NCBI GenBank assembly: GCA_003520145.1
Contig: DOVJ01000073.1
Coordinates: 1 to 7,524 of the forward strand
Direction of reading: 5' to 3'
DNA: 7,524 bases
Origin: Eubacterium sp.
GTDB lineage: Bacteria; Bacillota; Clostridia; Lachnospirales; Lachnospiraceae
Made by a program: the position numbers and the translations under genes. The notes beneath the pieces are model-generated. The model was not told the DNA's origin. It searched no databases and saw nothing but the letters and a program-made list of their open reading frames with translations. Shown piece by piece: positions 1 to 5,356 of the stretch; position 1 is the first letter of the stretch, and each line of letters starts with the position of its first letter.

Positions 1-357
1 ACTGTGATCGGAGAGAAGGGAACTTATCTCTCTGGTGGTGAGCAGCAGAGAATCACGATAGCAAGGGCGATGTTAAAGAATGCCCCTATTCTGATACTTG
101 ATGAAGCCACAGCATTTGCCGATCCGGACAACGAGACGAAGGTGCAGGCTGCATTTGATGAGCTTTCTAAGGGCAAGACTCTTATCATGATCGCGCACAG
201 GCTCAGTACAGTTAAGGATGCTGACAGAATCTATGTGATGGATGACGGCAAGTGTGTTGAGGCGGGCAGTCACGATGAACTGATGCTTCACGATGGCTTA
301 TATAAGCGTATGTATGACGAATACACAAGATCGATAGAGTGGAAGGTAGGTGCATGA
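1..357 (+). CDS. ABC transporter half, exporter fold, C-terminal ATPase end (5' truncated by window)
   Basis: This is the last 118 codons of an ABC ATPase; the membrane domain and Walker A lie upstream of the window. The frame is open from base 1, so the GTG at 4 is not a real start. Visible motifs, numbered from the first codon: signature LSGGEQQR, Walker B ILILDE with D34 and catalytic E35, and switch histidine H66 in IAHRLSTV. The D-loop is AFADPDNE instead of the usual SALD. I associate AFADPE-like D-loops with siderophore-type exporter-fold importers such as YbtP and IrtA, from memory only. It lies 1 base before a second half-transporter of the same type, so the two probably form a heterodimer. 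In the streptococcal sia operon the corresponding position is siaD. The family call is secure; an import role in iron, haem or metallophore uptake is inferred from context. Confidence 0.9.
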   Translation, partial: TVIGEKGTYLSGGEQQRITIARAMLKNAPILILDEATAFADPDNETKVQAAFDELSKGKTLIMIAHRLSTVKDADRIYVMDDGKCVEAGSHDELMLHDGLYKRMYDEYTRSIEWKVGA

Positions 358-358
358 G

Positions 359-2092
359 ATGATAGAGAGATTACAACATAAGTATGCGCTTTCTAGAAAG
401 GGTGCCGTGGATATGGTTAAGGCCTGCATAAGTGTCACCATATCTAATATGGTCCTTATGATGACCGCTGGTGTTCTGTATATGCTTATCAAGGATATTC
501 TTAGTGACTCTCTAAGTAGTGAAAGGATTCCGTTTTATGTGATAAGTTCGCTTGTGTTGATTGCGCTTGTGTTCATAACGACCTTCATACAGTACAACGC
601 GACATTCCTTTCGACTTATCGTGAGAGTGGTGTGAGAAGAACCGCGATTGCTGAGAAACTTAGGAAGCTTCCGCTTTCTTACTTTGGCAAGAAGAATATA
701 GCGGACCTCACAACTAACATCATGGGTGACTGCGCTATGATTGAGACTGCATCGAGTCACTGGATTCCAGAACTCATAGGAGCTGTTGCTTCAGTCTTTC
801 TGTGTGGTATAAGCATGTTTTTCTTCTTTGACTGGAGGATGGTTCTGGCAAGCTTCTGGGTCATACCTGTTGCTTTCATCATCGTGGCTACTTGTTCGGG
901 TGCGGAAAAGAGGGCTGTCAGAAAGAATCACGCTGTTAAACTCGCACTTTCTGATGGTATACAGGAGTGCCTTGAGTCCATAAGAGACCTAAGGGCCAAT
1001 GACGCTCAGGATCGATACATGGAGGAGCTTGATGAGAAGATCAAGAATGTTGAGAGGTATTCTCTTTTTACTGAGCTTAAGATGGCCGTATATGTGAATT
1101 CTGCTGCGATCATCCTGAAGCTAGGCATAGGTACAACTGCGATCGTAGGTGGTATCCTTTTTACCGATGGTAAGATAGATCTTCTGACCTTCTTCATGTT
1201 CCTCATGCTTGTAGCAAGGCTCTATGCTCCTATGGAAATATCCCTGCAGAACTTTGCGGCGATCATAGCTACGGGTGTTCAGTGTGAGCGTCTGGATGAG
1301 GTTCTCTCGCACGATATACAGGCTGGTTCAGAGCAGATGAACAACAAGGGCTATGATATCGTGTTCGACCATGTTGGCTTCAAGTACGCAGATGACACAG
1401 ATGTCCTTACAGATGTAAGCTTCACTGCTAAGCAGGGTGAGGTAACAGCGCTTATCGGTCCATCAGGCGGCGGCAAGACTACTATATCGCGACTTGCTGC
1501 GAGATTCTGGGACTGCGGCAGTGGCAAGATTACCCTTGGCGGTGAGGATATCTCGAAGATAGATCCTGAGACTTTGCTCACGAATTATTCGATAGTGTTC
1601 CAGGATGTAACGCTATTTAACAACTCTGTCATGGAAAATATCCGTATCGGTAAGAAAGGTGCGACAGACGAAGAGGTTATAGCTGCAGCTAAGCTAGCTA
1701 ACTGCGATGAGTTCGTTAGGCTTCTTCCTGAAGGGTATAATACTATGATCGGTGAGAATGGAAGCGAGCTCTCGGGTGGTGAGCGCCAGAGAATATCGAT
1801 AGCCAGAGCATTTTTAAAGAACGCGCCTGTTATACTTCTTGATGAGGCTACGGCTTCTCTTGATGCGGAAAATGAAACGGCCATCCAGGATGCTCTGTCA
1901 AGACTGATTAAGAACAAGACCGTCTTAATCATCGCGCACCGCATGAGGACTGTGGCAAAGGTTGACAGAATCGTCGTGCTGAAGGATGGTGTAGTGGCTG
2001 AACAGGGGTCACCTGAAGTCCTCTTAGGTTATGATAGTATGTTCAGCAGGATGACGAAGCAACAGCTGATATCTCAGAACTGGAAGATGTGA
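359..2092 (+). CDS. ABC transporter half with fused membrane and ATPase domains, exporter fold (YbtQ/SiaE-like)
   Basis: This 577-residue half-transporter has an N-terminal membrane domain (about residues 15-300, six hydrophobic segments, the clearest near 20-45, 57-80, 135-185 and 240-290) and a C-terminal ATPase (about 320-577). The ATPase has Walker A GPSGGGKTT (367-375), a Q-loop in VFQDVTLF, signature LSGGE (471-475), Walker B ILLDE with D495 and E496, a canonical SLD D-loop (500-502) and H527. ATG 359 is chosen because GGAAGGTAGG at 341-350 sits about 8 bases upstream. An in-frame GTG at 350 would lie on top of that site. The ATPase resembles the preceding gene's (shared LKNAP and LDEATA segments), but its D-loop is canonical, so the pair looks like an asymmetric heterodimer. 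The fold is that of exporters, yet the ECF genes downstream suggest an importer of the YbtPQ/IrtAB kind. An exporter of a metallophore, peptide or drug remains possible. Confidence 0.93.
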   Translation: MIERLQHKYALSRKGAVDMVKACISVTISNMVLMMTAGVLYMLIKDILSDSLSSERIPFYVISSLVLIALVFITTFIQYNATFLSTYRESGVRRTAIAEKLRKLPLSYFGKKNIADLTTNIMGDCAMIETASSHWIPELIGAVASVFLCGISMFFFFDWRMVLASFWVIPVAFIIVATCSGAEKRAVRKNHAVKLALSDGIQECLESIRDLRANDAQDRYMEELDEKIKNVERYSLFTELKMAVYVNSAAIILKLGIGTTAIVGGILFTDGKIDLLTFFMFLMLVARLYAPMEISLQNFAAIIATGVQCERLDEVLSHDIQAGSEQMNNKGYDIVFDHVGFKYADDTDVLTDVSFTAKQGEVTALIGPSGGGKTTISRLAARFWDCGSGKITLGGEDISKIDPETLLTNYSIVFQDVTLFNNSVMENIRIGKKGATDEEVIAAAKLANCDEFVRLLPEGYNTMIGENGSELSGGERQRISIARAFLKNAPVILLDEATASLDAENETAIQDALSRLIKNKTVLIIAHRMRTVAKVDRIVVLKDGVVAEQGSPEVLLGYDSMFSRMTKQQLISQNWKM

Positions 2093-2115
2093 TAAAGATT
2101 GGAGAAAAGAAAAAT

Positions 2116-2700
2116 ATGGAAAACAGTAAGCGTCTTAACGCAAAGGATCTTATTAACGTAGGTATATACACGGCTATAATTGCCGTTCTTACTACAGTAG
2201 TGGCTATGACGGGTATAATCCCGATCATGATGGTGCTTCTTGTGGTGATTGTGCCGATTCTCACAGGTATCCCTTATATGATGTTTCTAACGAAGGTTAA
2301 GAAGTTCGGTATGATACTCATCATGAATATCATCATGGGTATATTCATGTGGGTTACAGGTATGAGTTACTATGCTCTTATCGTGGGTACTTTATCAGGA
2401 CTTGTTGCTGAACTTATCTACAAAGCAGGCGGCTACAGAAGCAAGAAACTCGGTGTCATCGCTTATGCTGTTTCAGGTATATATAACTGGGCTAACTACT
2501 TTGGAATCTTCTTTGATTCGGAAGGGTACTTCTCAACCAGACAGGAATTTGGTCAGGACTATATCGATGCTATCACGAAGCTTCTTCCAGCTTGGATGTG
2601 TCCGATTATACTTGTGGTTGATATTGTATTCGGTCTCATCGGTGGAATCCTGGGAACTAAGGCTCTTAAGAAGCATTTTGAAAAGGCAGGTATCGTCTAA
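2116..2700 (+). CDS. ECF transporter substrate-binding S component, MptD/Trep_Strep family
   Basis: This 194-residue, very hydrophobic protein has about six membrane segments (near 10-32, 34-53, 63-80, 82-103, 110-132 and 160-182). The N-terminal NAKDLINVGIYTAI pattern and the YNWANYFGIFF segment are what I recognise as the Trep_Strep family, annotated as MptD-type putative ECF S components. S components bind the small substrate in the membrane and dock on EcfT. The gene is followed 2 bases later by EcfT and then a double ATPase, so this is a dedicated (group I) ECF importer. ATG 2116 is preferred, with GGAGA at 2101-2105, and it gives the usual MEN-type start. A GTG at 2089 overlapping the previous stop would add nine residues but has poor spacing. 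The substrate cannot be read from sequence. The equivalent S. pyogenes gene (siaF) belongs to a haem importer, so haem or a related iron compound is the leading guess. Confidence 0.88.
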   Translation: MENSKRLNAKDLINVGIYTAIIAVLTTVVAMTGIIPIMMVLLVVIVPILTGIPYMMFLTKVKKFGMILIMNIIMGIFMWVTGMSYYALIVGTLSGLVAELIYKAGGYRSKKLGVIAYAVSGIYNWANYFGIFFDSEGYFSTRQEFGQDYIDAITKLLPAWMCPIILVVDIVFGLIGGILGTKALKKHFEKAGIV

Positions 2701-2702
2701 TC

Positions 2703-3422
2703 ATGAAGTACAGACTTGACCGAGATGCACACTCCTTCTTAGACCCGAGGACGAAGCTTCTTCTGTTGCTCACAAGTTCTATATTCGTGGTGGGCAATGC
2801 GGGTGAGAAGCAGATGTTCGTGTTCTATTGGATACTTGTATATCTTCCTGTTCTTCTCTTGCTTGTCGAGAGAGAATGGGCGGCGGCATGTGTTTCTATT
2901 GTGATATACATAGGCTGTTATTATGCTCAGATGGCACTTCAGCATGATCTTACTGCACTGGAGTCAGCGCTTGCTCTTATGCTTTTTATAATCACGAAGA
3001 TTCTTCCGACTGTGATACTTGCGAGGTACATAGTGAAGAGTACGAAGGTGTCAGAGTTCTTAGCGGCTATGAATCGTCTGCGTATCACTGACAAGCTTAC
3101 GATCCCTATAAGTGTTATATTCAGATTCTTTCCTACTGTTGTAGAAGAGTCAAAAGCTATCAACGATGCCATGCGTATGCGTGGCATCGAGATGGGGGCT
3201 AAGAAGGCTTCGGAAGCTCTGGAGTATCGTATGGTACCTCTTATAGCTTCGTGTTCAATCATAGGTGAAGAGCTGTCTGCAGCTGCGATGACGCGTGGAC
3301 TTGAAGTTGGCAAGAGAAGAAGCTGTATCTGGAATATAAGACTGGGATTCATGGATTATATCATGATTCTGTTCTGTCTTGTATGCTATGTATGGTTTGC
3401 GATAGGAAGGTTTTTTGTATGA
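2703..3422 (+). CDS. ECF transporter transmembrane coupling protein EcfT (CbiQ family)
   Basis: This 239-residue membrane scaffold joins the S component to the ATPases in an ECF importer. The N-terminus has the family's LDPRTKLLLLL segment. Hydrophobic helices fill about residues 15-130. The cytosolic coupling region carries the two hallmark Arg-Gly motifs, AMRMRG (156-161) and AAAMTRG (193-199), whose arginines contact the ATPases. A final hydrophobic helix (about 215-237) ends the protein. The length is slightly below the usual 250-270 but nothing obvious is missing. It starts 2 bases after the S component stop; the nearest purine-rich site, AAAAGGCAGG at 2681-2690, is 12 bases away, so initiation may depend on translational coupling. 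Its stop overlaps the ATPase start in an ATGA. Gene order matches siaG of the streptococcal haem operon. Confidence 0.93.
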   Translation: MKYRLDRDAHSFLDPRTKLLLLLTSSIFVVGNAGEKQMFVFYWILVYLPVLLLLVEREWAAACVSIVIYIGCYYAQMALQHDLTALESALALMLFIITKILPTVILARYIVKSTKVSEFLAAMNRLRITDKLTIPISVIFRFFPTVVEESKAINDAMRMRGIEMGAKKASEALEYRMVPLIASCSIIGEELSAAAMTRGLEVGKRRSCIWNIRLGFMDYIMILFCLVCYVWFAIGRFFV

Positions 3423-4831
3423 TCTTATTTGATAATGTTTCATATGGATATACTGATGCTCAGGAGAGTCTTAAGAGTATAAACCTGAGTATTGAAGCAG
3501 GAGATGTGGTTCTTGTGTGTGGTCCTTCGGGCTGTGGTAAGTCTACACTGATCAGATGCATCAACGGTCTTATACCACATTTTTACCAGGGACATATGGA
3601 AGGCAGTGTAAGCGTCAATGAGATAGATGTTGCTAAGACTACTCTTCGTAAGATATCGAGACATGTGGGAACAGTCTTTCAGAACCCGAGAAGTCAGTTC
3701 TTTAACGTAGATACGACGAGCGAGCTTGCCTTCGGATGTGAGAACTTCGGACTGGATCCAGATGAGATAGAGAAGAGAATCAACAAGGTTGTCAACGACC
3801 ATGATCTCGGAACTCTGATGGAGAGGAGTATATTCAGGCTCTCTGGTGGAGAGAAGCAGAAGATCGCGTGCGCGAGTATCGCTGTTGAGCCTGTTGAGGT
3901 TGTTGTCCTTGATGAACCTTCAGCCAATCTTGATTATAAGGGAATCTGCGAATTGCAGAAGATGATAGAGACCTGGAAGGCTGAGAATAAGACTATAGTT
4001 ATAGCTGAGCATAGAATCTCATATCTCTTTCCTTATATCACAAGAGCAATCCTCATGAATGGAGGAGAGATAGCTAAGGAGTACAGCTCTGATGAGATAA
4101 GGGGACTCTCTGAAGATGAGTTACATAATCTTGGGATTAGGGCTGAGAGCCTTACGGATCCGGTAACTGTCAGTGTATCTAGTGTAGATAGAGATAAAGC
4201 AGAGAAGCTTATTCTGTCAGATATGAAGTATTCTTATAAGGGTGAGAAGGATGTTTTCGATATCTCTCGCATGGAGATTCCTGCAGGCGAGGTGGTCGGT
4301 ATAGTAGGTGCAAATGGTGCCGGCAAGTCGACATTCCTTCGATGTCTATGCGGTATGGAGAAGCGCTGCAAAGCTACTCTTAAGGTAGGAAGTGAGACAT
4401 GGAAGAACAAGAAGCGGCGACAGAGCATATATATGGTCATGCAGGATGTGAATCATCAGCTCTTCACTGACAGTGTTCTTGAAGAGGTTGTGATCTCGCA
4501 GGAAACTGAGGATAAGGAAGAAGCACTTAAGATTCTCGAAGCACTCGATCTTGCCGAATATGCCGATAAGCATCCGCTAGCCTTGTCTGGTGGTCAGAAA
4601 CAGCGTGTGGCAGTTGCTTCGGCGCTTGCATCTAAGAGGAATATAATCCTCTTTGACGAGCCGACTTCAGGGCTTGATTACTTCCACATGCTTCAGGTTT
4701 CTAAGATACTTAAGGAGCTTAAGGAAAAGGGCAAGACAGTCATCATAGTTACGCACGATGTGGAACTTATAAAGACTGCATGTACTTATGTGATACCTTT
4801 TGGCAACCATGACAATGTGAAAGGAGGTTGA
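3419..4831 (+). CDS. ECF transporter double ATPase (fused A and A' domains)
   Basis: This 470-residue protein has two ABC ATPase domains in tandem and takes the place of the separate EcfA and EcfA' subunits. Domain 1 has Walker A GPSGCGKST (35-43), Q-loop VFQNPRSQFF, signature LSGGE (141-145), Walker B D165/E166 and H198. Domain 2 has Walker A GANGAGKST (297-305), Q-loop VMQDVNHQLF, signature LSGGQ (389-393), Walker B D413/E414 and H446. Both sites look catalytically complete. The QNPRSQFFNVDTTSELAF stretch is typical of ECF ATPases. A linker of about 40 residues (245-285) separates the domains. ATG 3419 is chosen: it overlaps the EcfT stop as ATGA and has AGGAAGG at 3404-3410 about 8 bases upstream, while an earlier in-frame start at 3383 would run far into EcfT. 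Two-domain ATPases are usual for dedicated ECF systems. The equivalent gene in the sia operon is siaH. Confidence 0.94.
   Translation: MILFDNVSYGYTDAQESLKSINLSIEAGDVVLVCGPSGCGKSTLIRCINGLIPHFYQGHMEGSVSVNEIDVAKTTLRKISRHVGTVFQNPRSQFFNVDTTSELAFGCENFGLDPDEIEKRINKVVNDHDLGTLMERSIFRLSGGEKQKIACASIAVEPVEVVVLDEPSANLDYKGICELQKMIETWKAENKTIVIAEHRISYLFPYITRAILMNGGEIAKEYSSDEIRGLSEDELHNLGIRAESLTDPVTVSVSSVDRDKAEKLILSDMKYSYKGEKDVFDISRMEIPAGEVVGIVGANGAGKSTFLRCLCGMEKRCKATLKVGSETWKNKKRRQSIYMVMQDVNHQLFTDSVLEEVVISQETEDKEEALKILEALDLAEYADKHPLALSGGQKQRVAVASALASKRNIILFDEPTSGLDYFHMLQVSKILKELKEKGKTVIIVTHDVELIKTACTYVIPFGNHDNVKGG
4821..4827 (+). promoter_or_regulatory. Strong ribosome binding site for the small HMA gene
   Basis: A full AAGGAGG lies inside the last codons of the ATPase gene, 5 bases before the ATG at 4833. 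It fixes that start and suggests the small metal-binding protein is translated strongly and independently. Confidence 0.85.
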
Positions 4832-4832
4832 G

Positions 4833-5084
4833 ATGTATAAGACTATTGTAAAAATCGATGGCATGATGTGCGGCATGTGTGAAGCGCATATCAACGATGC
4901 GATCAGAAAATCGATTCCGGAGGCAACGAAGGTGACAAGCTCTCATAAAAGGGGGGAGAGTAGTTTTCTTACTAAAGAAAAACCTGATGTGATCGGATTA
5001 AAGGACGCTATAGATAAGACCGGATATACAGTCCTTTCAATCGATACTAATACTTATACCAAGAAGGGTTTCGGTCTGTTTTGA
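4833..5084 (+). CDS. Small free-standing heavy-metal-associated (HMA) domain protein, possible metallochaperone
   Basis: This 83-residue cytosolic protein is a single ferredoxin-like HMA domain. The metal loop is GMMCGMCEAHIN with C13 and C16 forming CxxC, followed by the expected helix and, near the C-terminus, the KDAIDKTGYTVLSID segment typical of the fold's last helix and strand. A short Lys-Gly-Phe tail ends the protein. CxxC HMA domains usually bind soft or borderline metals such as Cu(I) or Zn(II) and pass them to a P-type ATPase. The start is fixed by an AAGGAGG at 4821-4827. The gene begins 1 base after the ECF ATPase stop and precedes the two genes of the P-type ATPase module. The downstream ATPase has an N-terminal HMA-like region without CxxC, so this protein could supply the metal-binding or sensing function in trans. 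Which metal it carries, and whether it delivers to that ATPase, is not shown by sequence. Confidence 0.88.
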   Translation: MYKTIVKIDGMMCGMCEAHINDAIRKSIPEATKVTSSHKRGESSFLTKEKPDVIGLKDAIDKTGYTVLSIDTNTYTKKGFGLF

Positions 5085-5116
5085 TTAGTTACCAATATTT
5101 TCAAGGAGGAATTATC
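5085..5116 (+). promoter_or_regulatory. Largest intergenic gap before the terminal spacer, with strong ribosome binding site
   Basis: This 32-base, AT-rich gap separates the HMA gene from the small membrane protein gene. AAGGAGG at 5103-5109 stands 7 bases before ATG 5117 and decides that start. I see no clear -35/-10 pair, Fur-type inverted repeat or hairpin terminator here, so the downstream genes are probably on the same transcript. Confidence 0.75.
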
Positions 5117-5356
5117 ATGAAGTTAAAAGGAATTGGTTTATTTGCACTGGGCACACTTTTTGGACTTGAGGGAATCAAGCTTCTCTCATCTAAGGATGCT
5201 AAGAAGGCTTACGCACACTGTACAGCAGGAGTATTAAGAGCAAAGGATTCAGTGGTTACACAGGTTACTACTTTGCAGGAGAATTGTTCTGATATCTATG
5301 CTGAGGCTAAGGCTATCAACGAAGATAGAGCTAACAAGGATAAGGAATTATCATGA
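5117..5356 (+). CDS. fezA: Small membrane-anchored protein with glycine-rich helix, DUF6110-like, FezA candidate
   Basis: This 79-residue protein has one hydrophobic N-terminal segment (about 5-23) rich in glycine (G5, G7, G12, G16, G19), including a G12-xxx-G16 helix-packing motif. It continues into a long hydrophilic, probably helical region with SSKDAKKAYAHC, two cysteines (C35, C57) and a charged end. It resembles small DUF6110-type proteins that I recall next to heavy-metal P-type ATPases in Clostridia. Its stop overlaps the ATPase start as ATGA, implying a joint function. In C. difficile, FezA is a small membrane protein required with the ATPase FezB for ferrosome formation, and this gene is a good positional and structural candidate. 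That identity is inference: I could not compare sequences. ATG 5117 follows AAGGAGG by 7 bases; an earlier TTG at 5081 lacks such a site. It could otherwise be a regulatory subunit or partner of the ATPase. Confidence 0.72.
   Translation: MKLKGIGLFALGTLFGLEGIKLLSSKDAKKAYAHCTAGVLRAKDSVVTQVTTLQENCSDIYAEAKAINEDRANKDKELS

Noticed and set aside
1585..1944. Long minus-strand open frame opposite the ABC ATPase
   Set aside because: It is antisense to conserved ATPase motifs, its translation is serine-rich low-complexity sequence, and it has no plausible ribosome binding site or family. It is a shadow of the real gene, as are the other antisense frames.
2372..2719. Second plus-strand open frame overlapping the S component and EcfT start
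   Set aside because: It is out of frame with two well-supported membrane proteins and has no recognisable domain; it is a frame shadow.
3383..3418. Upstream in-frame start extending the double ATPase by 12 residues
   Set aside because: The extension lies in the last helix of EcfT and lacks a well-placed ribosome binding site, whereas ATG 3419 has both a good site and the typical ATGA coupling.
3428..3446. Fur-box-like AT-rich stretch TTTGATAATGTTTCATAT
   Set aside because: It lies inside the start of the double ATPase gene and is explained by the codons for Phe-Asp-Asn-Val-Ser-Tyr of a conserved ABC N-terminus; the inverted symmetry is poor.
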